This document shows positions 17,673-26,821 of a stretch of DNA of 64,000 bases, in pieces. The notes under the pieces are model-generated. The model made no database searches and was not told the DNA's origin. It saw nothing but the letters and a program-made list of their open reading frames with translations. The position numbers were made by a program, and so were the translations under genes. Origin of the DNA: Amycolatopsis sp. EV170708-02-1 (GTDB lineage: Bacteria; Actinomycetota; Actinomycetes; Mycobacteriales; Pseudonocardiaceae); the NCBI RefSeq assembly GCF_022479115.1, contig NZ_CP092497.1:6944001-7008000 (forward strand). Reading direction: 5' to 3'. Position 1 is the first letter of the stretch, and the number at the start of each line of letters is the position of its first letter.

Positions 17673-19037
17673 TCAACCGCGGGACAACTCTTCCAGCCGT
17701 TCGTGCAGCCGGTCGACGTGGTCCTCGCTTTCGGGCTTCATCAGCACGCTACGCAGGATCCTCGTGCCGTCCGCATCCGCGTCGACCCCGGTGTGACGCA
17801 GACCGAACTGCGGCTCGCCGACCCGCAGCGTGCTGAGGAACACCGGCTCCCTCGCCGCGGCCATGCCGGTGCGCAGGATCCGCTCGCTCGCCTGGTCGAT
17901 CCTCGACAGCGAAAGCGGCTCCGTGCGGGGGAAGTAGGTGACGATGTCGAGTTCCGGCGGCTGGTACAGGTCGAACCGCTCGGAGTCCTCCAGCAGCTTC
18001 GCCCACCGCAACGCCGCGCGGCGCCCGGCCGCGAGCACCCGGCCCAGTCCGTCGGGGGTGGGCGGCAGGACCCGGAAGGTGAGCCACAGCGCGGCGGCGG
18101 CCGCGCCCGCCCTGGAGCATTCGAGGCTGATCTCGCCGAGATGCAGGTCGTCCGAGGTGAAGTAGGTGTACGGCGAATCGTGCAGGAAGAACCGGCCTGC
18201 CCCGGGGTCCTTGAACAGCACCGCGCCGCAGCCGTAGGGCTGGAGGCCATGCTTGTGCGGGTCGATGACGATCGAGTCGGCCTCGGCGATGGCCAGCCAC
18301 GGGGCTTCGGGCAGCCCCTCCGGACCGTCCAAACCGGACAGAAGCCGGAAGAATCCCCCGTACGCGGCATCGACGTGCACCCGGACGCCGTAGCGTTCGC
18401 GCAGCGCCATCGCCTCGTGGACCGGCTCGACCGTGCCGAGCGCGGTCGTCCCGGCGGTGAGGACGACGGTGCCGATCTTCCCGGTGCGCAGCAGCTCTTC
18501 GAGCGCGTCGAGGTCCATCGCGCCGCGCGCGTCGACGGGGACCGTGTGCCCCTCGACGCCGAGGACGCCGCACATCCTGCCGTGCGTGTAGTGCGCCTCG
18601 GCGCTGTACGCGATCCCCTTGCCCGGATGCGTTTCCCGCGCGACGAACAGCGCTTCGAGGTTCGCCACCGTGCCGCTGGTGGTCAGATGCCCCAGATGCT
18701 CCGGGTAGCCGAACATCGTCGCCAGCGCCTGGACGACCTCGCGTTCCATCTCGGCCGTCGCGGGACCACCGTCGAGCGCGTGGTTGTTGGGGTTGACCAG
18801 CATCGCGGTCAGGTAGCCGACCACTGCGGCCGGATGCGGCGGTTTGAGCATCTGGCCGGCGTAGGACGGGTGGAAGAACGGGTAGTTGTCCTTCAGCCGC
18901 TCGGTGAGCTCCTCGAACGCCGTCTCGAACCGCCCGTCGGAGATCTCCACCGACGGATGCGGCCGGACGGGGGTGAACGTCTCCGCCCACGCCTCGTTCG
19001 ACGTCAACGCCTGCCCGAGCCAATACCGGAAGTCCAT
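17673..19037 (-). CDS. PLP-dependent amino-acid decarboxylase
   Basis: A 454-residue group II decarboxylase. Lys262 in IDPHKHGLQPYG should form the Schiff base with PLP, Asp223 in HVDAAYGG contacts the PLP nitrogen, and TTSGTVANLEAL (residues about 119-130) binds the phosphate. The pairing with an APC-type permease resembles acid-resistance and amine-forming decarboxylase/antiporter units. The amino-acid substrate (glutamate, tyrosine or another) is not clear from what I can see. ATG 19037 begins MDFRYWLGQ. Confidence 0.85.
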   Translation of the reverse strand: MDFRYWLGQALTSNEAWAETFTPVRPHPSVEISDGRFETAFEELTERLKDNYPFFHPSYAGQMLKPPHPAAVVGYLTAMLVNPNNHALDGGPATAEMEREVVQALATMFGYPEHLGHLTTSGTVANLEALFVARETHPGKGIAYSAEAHYTHGRMCGVLGVEGHTVPVDARGAMDLDALEELLRTGKIGTVVLTAGTTALGTVEPVHEAMALRERYGVRVHVDAAYGGFFRLLSGLDGPEGLPEAPWLAIAEADSIVIDPHKHGLQPYGCGAVLFKDPGAGRFFLHDSPYTYFTSDDLHLGEISLECSRAGAAAAALWLTFRVLPPTPDGLGRVLAAGRRAALRWAKLLEDSERFDLYQPPELDIVTYFPRTEPLSLSRIDQASERILRTGMAAAREPVFLSTLRVGEPQFGLRHTGVDADADGTRILRSVLMKPESEDHVDRLHERLEELSRG

Positions 19038-19116
19038 CAAGGGCGCCCTTCGCTTCGTTCGGCTCCAAAAAACGTAGGAGTCGCCGGAGGTCTCGCGCAA
19101 CCGCCTTCGGTAGGGG

Positions 19117-19686
19117 TCAGCTCCCCCGGGTCCGCCGTTCTTCGCCCTTCTCCTCCAGTTGCCGGACGATCTCCCGCAGCGAAGCGGCCAGCTCGGTGCA
19201 CTCCTCGGGACTCAGCCGTTCGGTGACGAACGCCTCCTCCTGGTTGAACTCCGGGAAGAGCTCCCGCATCAGCCGCTCCCCTTCCGGGGTCAGCGCGAGC
19301 AGCACGAGCCGTCCGTCGACGGGGTGTTTGCGCCGGGTGACGAGGCCGTGCGCCTCCAGCGTCTTCATGACCCCGGTCAGCGTCCCCTTGGTGATCCCGG
19401 ACTCCGCGGCGACGTGCCTGGTCTCCTTCTCGCCGAAGATCCACACCACCCAGAGCACCACGAACGCGGTCCAGGTGAGGCCCGCGGTGCGCAGGACCGA
19501 GTTCTCGAAGTGCAACCGGACGGCGGTCGCGGCGCGGTGAAGATTGGCCACCGCCTCCATCCGCTCCCACAGCAGCGGGATACCGCCCAGTTTGGCCCGG
19601 ACGGCGTTCTCGGTCTCGGCCAGCGTGTGATACCCGGTCAACAGCCACATCCTCACCGGCCCCGGAGGCACCAGCCCGATGGGCAC
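19117..19686 (-). CDS. MarR-family transcriptional regulator
   Basis: A 189-residue winged-helix regulator: TWTAFVVLWVVWIFGEKETRHVAAESGITKGTLTGVMKTLEAHGLV contains the recognition helix, and DGRLVLLALTPEGERLM the wing. The GTG at 19686 follows GGGGG; an internal ATG at 19650 would shorten it by 12 residues. It lies upstream of the decarboxylase-permease pair on the same strand and may control it. Confidence 0.8.
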   Translation of the reverse strand: MPIGLVPPGPVRMWLLTGYHTLAETENAVRAKLGGIPLLWERMEAVANLHRAATAVRLHFENSVLRTAGLTWTAFVVLWVVWIFGEKETRHVAAESGITKGTLTGVMKTLEAHGLVTRRKHPVDGRLVLLALTPEGERLMRELFPEFNQEEAFVTERLSPEECTELAASLREIVRQLEEKGEERRTRGS

Positions 19687-19764
19687 GCACCCCCGCGCAC
19701 CCGCTCCGCAGATCGTATGCGGAACGGGCGTGAGTCCACAGTGGTCTTTCCGGGTACCTCTCCG

Positions 19765-20028
19765 CTAAGCGGCGGGCGCCAAGGGCTCCAGCAGATCCTG
19801 TCCGGTTTCGGACAATTCCGCGGGTACCCGGCTGCCGGGAACGCCACCGGCGGGCGGCCGGATCAGCCCGGCGTGGGCGAGGCGGTGGGCTGTGCTCTGG
19901 TCACTGCACGGCAGGCCGTCGACGTAGAGATCGGGCTCCAGGCTGACGGTGATTTCGGCCCTGCCCTGTGCCACGGCTCGCAGCATGGCCAGGGCCCGCG
20001 CTGACCAGTCTTCGGTGTTTTCGGTCAT
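19765..20028 (-). CDS. Hypothetical protein (87 aa)
   Basis: I do not recognise the family. The 87 residues are mainly helical, with no signal peptide, membrane segment or Cys pattern. The C-terminal part (STAHRLAHAGLIRPPAGGVPGSRVPAELSETG) reads like a small winged or ribbon element. It follows the LigD-type polymerase gene on the same strand after about 60 bases and could be part of that unit. Confidence 0.55.
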   Translation of the reverse strand: MTENTEDWSARALAMLRAVAQGRAEITVSLEPDLYVDGLPCSDQSTAHRLAHAGLIRPPAGGVPGSRVPAELSETGQDLLEPLAPAA

Positions 20029-20088
20029 TCGGGGTCACTCCTCCGACCAGAGGTTTTCCCGCCGGCCGCGGTTCAAACATGACCCCGG

Positions 20089-21006
20089 TCACCGTTGGGG
20101 AACGGCCGCGCGATGCTCGGCGATGTCCCCGAACAGGTCGCCCATCTCCTCGACGCGTTCGAGCACCTGATCAGCGGTGAACAGCAGGTCGGCGGCCTTG
20201 CGGCAGGCTTCGACCTCCTCCCAGGTCACCGGGGTGGAGACGGTCGGGACGGCACGGCCGCGCAGCGAGTACGGCGCGATGGTGGTCTTGGCGGTGTTGT
20301 TCTGGCTCCAGTCGATGAACACCCGGCCGGGGCGGATGGCCTTCGTCATCTTGGCGACGATGGTTTCCGGTGACCGGCGCGCGAGCTCCTCCGCGACGGC
20401 TTTGGCGTACACGGAGGTGCGTTCGTCGGAGCGCGTGCGCACCGGGCAGTACAACTGCATTCCCTTGTTGCCGCTGGTCTTCGCGTACACCGTGAGACCG
20501 TCTCCGATGAGCAGGTCGCTGAGCGTCTCGGCCACGCGGCAGCAGTCGACGACGTCCGCGGGCGGCCCGGGGTCGAGGTCGAACACCAGCAGATCGGGTG
20601 ATTTCCGCGCACCACGCGGGCCGACCGTCCACTGTGGAACGTGCAGCTCCAGCGCGGCGAGGTTGGCCGCCCACATCAGGGTCGGGAGGTCGCCGACCAC
20701 CGGGTAGTCGAGCGTCTCCTCGCCGCCCCGGCGGCCGCGGTTGGTGAGCCGCGCGGTGCGCACCCAGCCGGGCGCGTGCCGGGAAACGTTCTTCTCGTAG
20801 AACGGTTCGCCGTCGACACCGTCGGGGAAGCGGCGGAACGTGGCGGCGCGGTCGCGCAGATGCGGGAGCATGGCCGGGGCTATCCGGCGGTAGTAGTCGA
20901 GGACCTCGCGTTTGGTGAAACCGTGCGCGGGGTAGAGCACCTTGTCCAGATTGGACAGCCCCAGCCGCCGACCTTCGACCTCGACCGTTATCCGCTCCTC
21001 AGGCAC
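20089..21006 (-). CDS. ligD: LigD-type DNA polymerase/primase domain protein
   Basis: A 305-residue stand-alone polymerase domain of the kind found in LigD, used to fill gaps in non-homologous end joining. LSNLDKVLYPAHGFTKREVLDYY opens the domain, LLVFDLDPGPP holds the catalytic Asp pair, and KTSGNKGMQLYCPV and VFIDWSQNNTAKTTIAPYSLRGR are further signatures. GTG 21006 is chosen because the next upstream frame is not conserved. The ligase is a separate divergent gene at 21053 rather than a fused domain; Ku is not in the window. Confidence 0.9.
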   Translation of the reverse strand: MPEERITVEVEGRRLGLSNLDKVLYPAHGFTKREVLDYYRRIAPAMLPHLRDRAATFRRFPDGVDGEPFYEKNVSRHAPGWVRTARLTNRGRRGGEETLDYPVVGDLPTLMWAANLAALELHVPQWTVGPRGARKSPDLLVFDLDPGPPADVVDCCRVAETLSDLLIGDGLTVYAKTSGNKGMQLYCPVRTRSDERTSVYAKAVAEELARRSPETIVAKMTKAIRPGRVFIDWSQNNTAKTTIAPYSLRGRAVPTVSTPVTWEEVEACRKAADLLFTADQVLERVEEMGDLFGDIAEHRAAVPQR

Positions 21007-21052
21007 CCTTCGACGATAGATCACGGGCGGGGTTTCCGGGGTACCGTGAGGC

Positions 21053-22009
21053 ATGAGCACCGTGCCGGACGCGATCGCCCCGATGCTGGCGACCGACGGC
21101 GACCTGCCCACCGGCGGGTGGGGGTACGAATACAAATGGGACGGCTACCGCTGCTGCCTGCGGGTCGCGCGCGACGGCGAGACCCGTCTGACCAGCCGCC
21201 GCGGGCTCGACATCACGACGACGTACCCGGATGTCACCGGCGAAGCGCTCGACGGCCGCGAAGCCGTCCTCGACGGCGAGATCGTCGTGCTCGACGAGCA
21301 CGGGCGGCCCAGCTTCCCGCTGCTGCAGACACGGCATCTGCGCACACCGGACGCGTCGCTGCTGGAACGCAGCCCGGTGCACTTCTTCGCCTTCGACGTG
21401 CTGTTTCTCGACGGCGACGTACTGCTCGACGAGCCGTACGAGGCCAGGCGCGAGGTGCTGACGTCCTTGGGCGCCGGCGGCCGCATCGCCGTCCCACCGG
21501 GGTACACCGACGAAGACATCTCGCCCGAGCAGCTGCTCGACGTCGTCCGGCAGCACGGGCTCGAAGGCTTGATCGCGAAGAAGCTCGACAGCCGCTACTA
21601 CCCCGGCAAGCGGACACGGCAGTGGGTCAAACGGGCGCTGTGGCACACCCAAGAGGTCGTGGTCGGCGGCTGGCGTCCCGGCGACGGACGGCGCTCGGGA
21701 ACGCTCGGCGCGCTGCTGCTCGGCGCCCATGACGAAGCCGGGGACCTGCGGTACATCGGCGACGTCGGCACCGGGTTCACCGACAAGGTCCTCGAAGACC
21801 TGCATGCCCGGCTCACCCCGCTGGAACGGAAGCAGCCGCCCTTCGCTTCGGAGGTCCCGCGCGATCGGGCGCGGCGGGTGCACTGGGTGGAGCCGGAACT
21901 CGTCGGGGAGGTCGTGCACCGGAACTGGACGCCGGACGGCCGTCTGCGCCATACGACCTGGCGGGGTTTGCGGGCGGACAAGACGCCGGAGGACGTCAAG
22001 CTGCCCTAG
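21053..22009 (+). CDS. ATP-dependent DNA ligase
   Basis: A 318-residue minimal ligase. YEYKWDGYR (Lys28) is the adenylated motif I; DGEIVVLD, FFAFDVLFLDG, EGLIAKKLDSRY and WVKRALWHTQEVVVGGW are motifs III-V and the OB-fold start. It seals nicks using ATP and is probably the partner of the divergent LigD-type polymerase in end joining. The ATG lies 46 bases from the polymerase start, so both genes share a short promoter region. The 3' end overlaps the TetR gene by four bases. Confidence 0.9.
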   Translation: MSTVPDAIAPMLATDGDLPTGGWGYEYKWDGYRCCLRVARDGETRLTSRRGLDITTTYPDVTGEALDGREAVLDGEIVVLDEHGRPSFPLLQTRHLRTPDASLLERSPVHFFAFDVLFLDGDVLLDEPYEARREVLTSLGAGGRIAVPPGYTDEDISPEQLLDVVRQHGLEGLIAKKLDSRYYPGKRTRQWVKRALWHTQEVVVGGWRPGDGRRSGTLGALLLGAHDEAGDLRYIGDVGTGFTDKVLEDLHARLTPLERKQPPFASEVPRDRARRVHWVEPELVGEVVHRNWTPDGRLRHTTWRGLRADKTPEDVKLP

Positions 22010-22608
22010 TGCCGCCGGCACGGCAGCTGATCCAAGATGAGCAGGGCCGCGCGCTCGGCCTGGCGACGGCGGCGTTCGTCGGCGACGTCTTGCACGCTGA
22101 ACGCCCAATGCGCCTCGAACAGGCACACCAGCGCGTACACCGTGTCCGCGACGTCCTCGGAGGACGCGTCGGGACTGTGCGCGGCCAGCAGCGCTTCGAG
22201 CTCGGGCAGCCACAGCTCGGTCCACAGGCCGCGCAAACGGCGGCGCACGTCCTCGTCGCGGGCGCTCAAGGCCACGAGTTCCGTCCACACGACCAGGTCC
22301 TCGCGGGAGCGGTACGCCCCCGGGGCGAAGAGGGACACGACCCGCTCACGGAGCGACAGGCCGGGATCGCGACGGAAGATCTCCGTTCCCATGGCGCCGA
22401 CGGCATGCTCGATGAACGCGCCGAGCAGCTCGTCACGGGAACCGAAGTAGTGCAGGACCAGCGTGCGCTGCATGCCCGCCACCTCCGCGACCTTCGCGAA
22501 GGTCACCCCGGCCAGCCCGTCGCGCACGACCACTTCGGCCGTCGCGCGCAGGATCTCCGGGATCCGCTCGCCGGCCTTGCTGGGCCGCCCGACTTGATTT
22601 ACTGTCAT
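22006..22608 (-). CDS. TetR-family transcriptional regulator
   Basis: A 200-residue TetR protein. IPEILRATAEVVVRDGLAGVTFAKVAEVAGMQRTLVLHYFGSRDELLGAFIEH is the DNA-binding domain with its helix-turn-helix near residues 38-58; the rest is the ligand domain. The start codon is inside a perfect 22-bp palindrome, so it very likely represses itself and the divergent gene at 22638. Confidence 0.9.
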   Translation of the reverse strand: MTVNQVGRPSKAGERIPEILRATAEVVVRDGLAGVTFAKVAEVAGMQRTLVLHYFGSRDELLGAFIEHAVGAMGTEIFRRDPGLSLRERVVSLFAPGAYRSREDLVVWTELVALSARDEDVRRRLRGLWTELWLPELEALLAAHSPDASSEDVADTVYALVCLFEAHWAFSVQDVADERRRRQAERAALLILDQLPCRRH

Positions 22609-22618
22609 GACAGTAAAT
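22597..22618. promoter_or_regulatory. Perfect TetR operator palindrome
   Basis: ATTTACTGTCA and TGACAGTAAAT meet to give a perfect 22-bp palindrome. It covers the TetR start codon (22606-22608) and lies 20 bases before the divergent dehydrogenase-like ATG. The symmetric TTTACTGTCA half is typical of a TetR dimer site. Confidence 0.8.
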
Positions 22619-22637
22619 ATATCAAAGGGGGTCTGCC

Positions 22638-23846
22638 ATGCGCGTTCTCGCGCTCGGAGGAGGCGGCGAGATGGGGGCCGCCGCGGCGGCGGTCCTCGCC
22701 GCGGACGACTCGGTGACCGAGGTGGTCATCGCCGATCGCGACCTGTCCCGCGCCACCACGGTGGCGAGCGGGCTGGGGGCCAAGGTGTCGGCACGCCAGG
22801 TCGACGCGACGGATCACCCCGGGCTGGTCGCCGCGATGAAGCCGCACGACCTGGTCGTCAACACGGTGGGCCCGTTCTTCCGGTTCGGCGTCCCGATCCT
22901 GACCGCCGCGATCGAGGCAGGCCGTGACTACGTGGACATCTGCGACGATCCGGCACCGACCTTGCGCATGCTCGAACTCGACGAGCGGGCCGAGGCCGCC
23001 GGGATATGCGCCCTGATCGGCACCGGCGCCAGCCCCGGCGTCGCGAGCATGCTCGCGGTGCGCGCCGCACGGGAACTCGACACCGTCGAAACCCTTCTCA
23101 CCGGCTGGAACATCGCCGCGGCCCAGCCGGAGACCCCGCGTTCCGGAACGGGCCCCAGTGCGGCGATCGTGCACATGATGGAGCAGATCAGCGGCACCAT
23201 CCCCGTCCTGCGCGAGGGCAGGCTGGTGCACCGTCCTGCGCTGGAGAAGCTCGACTGGCGGCATCCCGGCCTCGGGCCGCTGAGCGGGCGGACCGTCGGG
23301 CATCCGGAGGCCGTGACCCTGCATCGCGCCTTTCCCACGCTGCGCTCCAGCACCAATGTCTGTGTCGGGGACAAGGCGGCGCTCAGGATGCTGGCGGGGC
23401 TGCGGCGGCTCATCGACGCCGGAGTGTTGAGCCCCGGACGAGCGGCGCGGCTGGTGGAACGGGCGGAGAAGCTGCTGACCTCCGAGACGAGCGACATCTT
23501 CAAACGAGGCACCCCACCTCCCCTCTTCGCCGTGGCCACCGGCGTTCGCGAGGGGCGTCCCGCCGTCGCGGCCACGATCCTGGCCAACACACCCGGATTC
23601 ACCATGGCCGCCGCCACCGGCGTGCCGCTCGCCGTGTCGGCGCTGCTCGTCCCCGCCGCCCGGCGGCCCGGCGTGCACACCCAGGAAACGCTCATCGACG
23701 CGGACGACTTCTTCGCCGCGCTCGCGCCGCACTGCATCGGCGATCCGTCACCCGAGCACATGACCGCCACCACGACGAGCTGGGCGTCCGAAGAGGAGAA
23801 CAAGCGAGCGCTCGACGCGTCACTGCTGACCGCCCTGATGCGCTGA
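22638..23846 (+). CDS. Saccharopine dehydrogenase-like NAD(P)-binding protein
   Basis: A 402-residue protein. VLALGGGGEMGAAAAAVLAADD is the Rossmann motif, and LVVNTVGPFFRFGVPILTAAIEAGRDYVDICDDP follows the saccharopine dehydrogenase NADP-binding domain. The rest is a substrate domain. It is controlled by the divergent TetR and its palindrome. Bacterial members are often enoyl- or trans-acting reductases rather than lysine-pathway enzymes, so the reaction is open. Confidence 0.8.
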   Translation: MRVLALGGGGEMGAAAAAVLAADDSVTEVVIADRDLSRATTVASGLGAKVSARQVDATDHPGLVAAMKPHDLVVNTVGPFFRFGVPILTAAIEAGRDYVDICDDPAPTLRMLELDERAEAAGICALIGTGASPGVASMLAVRAARELDTVETLLTGWNIAAAQPETPRSGTGPSAAIVHMMEQISGTIPVLREGRLVHRPALEKLDWRHPGLGPLSGRTVGHPEAVTLHRAFPTLRSSTNVCVGDKAALRMLAGLRRLIDAGVLSPGRAARLVERAEKLLTSETSDIFKRGTPPPLFAVATGVREGRPAVAATILANTPGFTMAAATGVPLAVSALLVPAARRPGVHTQETLIDADDFFAALAPHCIGDPSPEHMTATTTSWASEEENKRALDASLLTALMR

Positions 23847-23857
23847 ACCCCTTCGGC

Positions 23858-24904
23858 TCACAGCGGCCGGATGGCGCCCGCCTGCTCGAATCTGTCACGG
23901 CGATCGAGGATCGCCTTGGTGACGGCCTCCGGGGTCAGCGCGCCCGGGCCGTACTCGTGCGCGAGATCGATCCCCAGCTGCACGGACGCCTGATCGGCGG
24001 GATCGGTGGGATGGCCGTCCTTCCAATCGGCGGCGTTGGCTCCGGCGTGCAGGGTCCATTCGTCGATTCCGCCCAGGGTGCCGACGTACCCGTAATGGAT
24101 GTTGGACCAGACGTCGTACCGGATCTGCTCCCGCAGGCCCGGCATGGGGGTGAACGTGTTGTCCCCCGTGGTCATGTCCAGGATCCTGCCCTTGTGGTCC
24201 CACTGGGCGCCGGTGTTCACGAGGTCGTACCACTCCTTGAGCGCCTCGACCTTGTCGCCGATCGAGGTGAACGGATTCACCTTGTCCTTCAAGAGATCCC
24301 GGATGTTCCGGAGATCCGGCGACAGCCCGTTGCGCACCATCTCGTCGGTGATGAACGCGAGAATGGCGTCGTATTCGGCGACCGGGTTCTCCGAGGCGGT
24401 TTGCGTGGTGACACCCGAGTCGAGGCCGTTGACCGACGCGACCCCCGCGGTGAGCAGGTCCCTGACCGCGTTGGCCACGATCAGGACGAAATCGCGTCGC
24501 TCCCCTTCGTCCCGCATGGCCGAGTAGGGCTGCTCGCGGTCGTCGACGGTCGCCCGGATCGACTGCTTCACCTGCTCGACTATCGACGCGAAGCGGTTGA
24601 CGTGGTCGAAAAGCTGCTGACAGGAGACCCTGACGTTCGTGGTCGCCCGGATGGTTCCCTCGACCCGCTGCGCGAACATCTCACCGGCCCTGTCCCGCCA
24701 GGCGTCTCGGAGATCGTCCGGTTCGACCCGGACCGGCGTGAAGGCCAGTGAGGCGTCACGCCAGGCGACGGCGAGCGCCCGGACCTTGTCCTCGTCGGTG
24801 TCGGGCCAGGCCATCGCGGGCTCCCGGCTGCCCCGGACCGCTTCGATCTCGGCTCTGACCGCCGCCCACAACCCGTGGGCGTTGTCCGGCTGTGGCACGG
24901 CCAT
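23858..24904 (-). CDS. Type VII-secreted polymorphic toxin (Ntox44 domain)
   Basis: A 348-residue protein. The N-terminal about 190 residues are helical and WXG100-like (LRDAWRDRAGEMFAQRVEG). The C-terminal part carries WDHKGRILDM and IRYDVWSNIHYGYVGTLGG, the recognisable core of polymorphic toxin domain 44, which is predicted to be an RNase-like toxin. It follows the WXG100-like gene with 6 bases between. No cognate immunity gene is visible downstream; the next gene is convergent. Confidence 0.75.
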   Translation of the reverse strand: MAVPQPDNAHGLWAAVRAEIEAVRGSREPAMAWPDTDEDKVRALAVAWRDASLAFTPVRVEPDDLRDAWRDRAGEMFAQRVEGTIRATTNVRVSCQQLFDHVNRFASIVEQVKQSIRATVDDREQPYSAMRDEGERRDFVLIVANAVRDLLTAGVASVNGLDSGVTTQTASENPVAEYDAILAFITDEMVRNGLSPDLRNIRDLLKDKVNPFTSIGDKVEALKEWYDLVNTGAQWDHKGRILDMTTGDNTFTPMPGLREQIRYDVWSNIHYGYVGTLGGIDEWTLHAGANAADWKDGHPTDPADQASVQLGIDLAHEYGPGALTPEAVTKAILDRRDRFEQAGAIRPL

Positions 24905-24910
24905 CCGGTG

Positions 24911-25213
24911 CTACCTCCCGAACCCGGAGGCCGCGTCCTGATCCGCCTTGGCGTACGTCGCCGCGGAAATTGTGGCGCCGTGGCCGTCGGCCTGCCACAA
25001 CGCCGGGAGCGGATCGGCGTGGCTCAGCACCGAGACCTCCGCCGGCCGGTATTCGCCGAGGAAGGCCGTGCCGAGCGGATCGACGCCGATCCCGGCCCGC
25101 TCGGTTTCGACGGTCCGCCGGAACCGGCCCCACTCGCGTTCCATGTCGTCGCCGATCGCGACGAGCTGTGCCCCGATCCGGTTCACCGTGGCGATATCCA
25201 TGTCGACGGACAT
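24911..25213 (-). CDS. WXG100/ESX-type secretion partner
   Basis: A 100-residue helical protein: MDIATVNRIGAQLVAIGDDMEREWGRFRRTVETE has the heptad-like helix and a WG-like turn, and DAASGFGR ends it. Its size and helical layout match WXG100 partners that pair with a larger toxin for type VII secretion. It lies directly upstream of the Ntox44 gene (6-base gap, GGAGG before the toxin start), so the two are almost certainly cotranscribed. Confidence 0.65.
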   Translation of the reverse strand: MSVDMDIATVNRIGAQLVAIGDDMEREWGRFRRTVETERAGIGVDPLGTAFLGEYRPAEVSVLSHADPLPALWQADGHGATISAATYAKADQDAASGFGR

Positions 25214-25387
25214 CGGGCCTCCCTTCCCGTCACACCATTGTCCGGCCGCTTCACGAGGCGGGATCGCCGTGACCTGTACCGGCCACGCCGTGTCCCCGGC
25301 GTGTCAGCGCCGTGGCGGTCCGATGTCAGGCGGGTCGGCGATCGTTGCTTTCACCAACGAGAGACACCAGCACCGAAGGAGCTCACA

Positions 25388-26203
25388 ATGTCCGTCTTCC
25401 CCACCCCGCAGCCGATCGCCGCCACGCTGACCGTCGCCGGCGCCCGGGTCCGCCTCACCGCGAGCGAACGCACCGACACGGTGGTCCTGGTCGAGCCGAT
25501 CGACGCCACGAGCAAGTCGGACGTGAAGGTCGCCGAGAACACCAAGGTCGGCTTCGACGGCGGAAAGCTGTCGATCGAGACGAAGAAGGCGGGCGGCAAG
25601 AACGGCTCGGTCGCGATCACGATCGAGATGCCCGCCGGCTCCCAGCTGGCCCTGAACACGGCCTGGTCGGACGTCGACGCCGACGGCCGGTTCGGCGACT
25701 GCGCGCTGGAGATGTCGTCGGGACAGGTGCGGATCGACCGCGCCGCCACGGTGCGGGGCAACCTCGCGGCCGGCGAGATCGCGATCGGCCACGTCGCCGG
25801 GACCGTGGACGTCGACGGCGGCTCGGCCGGAGTCCGGATCGGCGAGGTCGAAGGCACCGTCAAGTACTCGGGCGCGACCGGGAAGGTCTGGATCGGGCAC
25901 GCCCGGTCCGACGTCGCGCTTTCCGGCTCCAGCGGCAGCTTCGACATCGACCGCGCCGACGGCGACATCGTCGCGACGGCGGCCAACTGCCCGATCCGCG
26001 TCGGACGGCTGTCGCACGGCGAGGCCGAACTGACGAACGCGTCCGGCGGTATCGAGGTCGGCGTCGACGGGGACACCGCGTCGGTGGATGCCAAGAGCAC
26101 CAAGGGATCCGTGCGCAACTCCCTCACCGCCGACAGCGAGGCCGCGGTCAAGGTCTACGCCCGTACGCGCCTGGACGACATCGTCATTCACCGCGCCGCG
26201 TGA
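25388..26203 (+). CDS. DUF4097-family beta-repeat protein
   Basis: A 271-residue protein built of repeated short strands (WSDVDADGRFGDCALEMSSG, AGEIAIGHVAGTVDVDGG, GEVEGTVKYSG, GDIVATAANCPIRVG), the pattern of a right-handed beta-helix of the DUF4097 type. No signal peptide is evident. ATG 25388 follows AAGGAG; the frame is open much further upstream but with unrelated sequence. Function unknown. Confidence 0.8.
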   Translation: MSVFPTPQPIAATLTVAGARVRLTASERTDTVVLVEPIDATSKSDVKVAENTKVGFDGGKLSIETKKAGGKNGSVAITIEMPAGSQLALNTAWSDVDADGRFGDCALEMSSGQVRIDRAATVRGNLAAGEIAIGHVAGTVDVDGGSAGVRIGEVEGTVKYSGATGKVWIGHARSDVALSGSSGSFDIDRADGDIVATAANCPIRVGRLSHGEAELTNASGGIEVGVDGDTASVDAKSTKGSVRNSLTADSEAAVKVYARTRLDDIVIHRAA

Positions 26204-26290
26204 GCCGGTGGTTCGGGTTGGGGTGGTCGCGATTGGTCGACTGAGTGCGACCACCCCATCGGCCCGGGCCGGCGACTTCGAGGGATTCCC

Positions 26291-26686
26291 GTTGATGTGC
26301 GCGGCGTCGCCACCGGATGTGTCGAGGCCTACCTAGGTCCATGTCTCCACAGACCATTCGATGCCGGTTTTATCGGGCGTGGTTCCGCCGAGCGCGTGGC
26401 ACTCTTGCTCGCGGACAAGATGCATACCCTGCCCGACGCGTTCAAGAACAGCGTCACCTGGGGCCAGGGCAAAGAAATGAGCCATCATCCGACCTTTACC
26501 ATGGCCACAGGAATGCCGGTATATTTCTGTGATCCTCGCTCTCCCTGGCAGCACTGAAAATATCAATGGTCTTCTTCGTCAGTACCTCCCCTAGGAACCG
26601 ACCTGTCGACCTTCAGCCAGGACGACCTGAACGAGTTGAACGAGTTGAACGAGTTGAACGGTCGACCACGGCAGACACTCGGCTGA
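26291..26686 (+). pseudogene. IS30-family transposase remnant (C-terminal part)
   Basis: The frame from 26297 reads ERVALLLADKMHTLPDAFKNSVTWGQGKEMS and ATGMPVYFCDPRSPWQ, the end of the DDE core of IS30 transposases. After PWQ the frame breaks, and the next parts (GLLRQYLP, GTDLSTFSQDDLNEL, GRPRQTLG) lie in other frames. The N-terminal two thirds and the inverted ends are missing. The region is lower in GC than its neighbours. Nothing else in 26204-26821 looks like a gene. Confidence 0.75.
26629..26655. repeat. 9-bp tandem repeat in IS30 remnant
   Basis: GAACGAGTT is repeated three times exactly and followed by a partial copy (GAACGG). In the intact transposase this place should read as an ordinary part of the LN.RPR segment, so the repeat looks like slippage inside a decaying gene. 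Confidence 0.8.
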
Positions 26687-26821
26687 CGCAATCCCCGAGA
26701 GGCCTTTCAGGAAGTCTTGCCAGGATAGGCGTGATGCATTGACCGCCTGCATCCGCCTCGGGCGCGATATAGTCTGAATATGCTATAGCACAGGTGTTCG
26801 ATCCGGCGTAGCGTTGATCTT

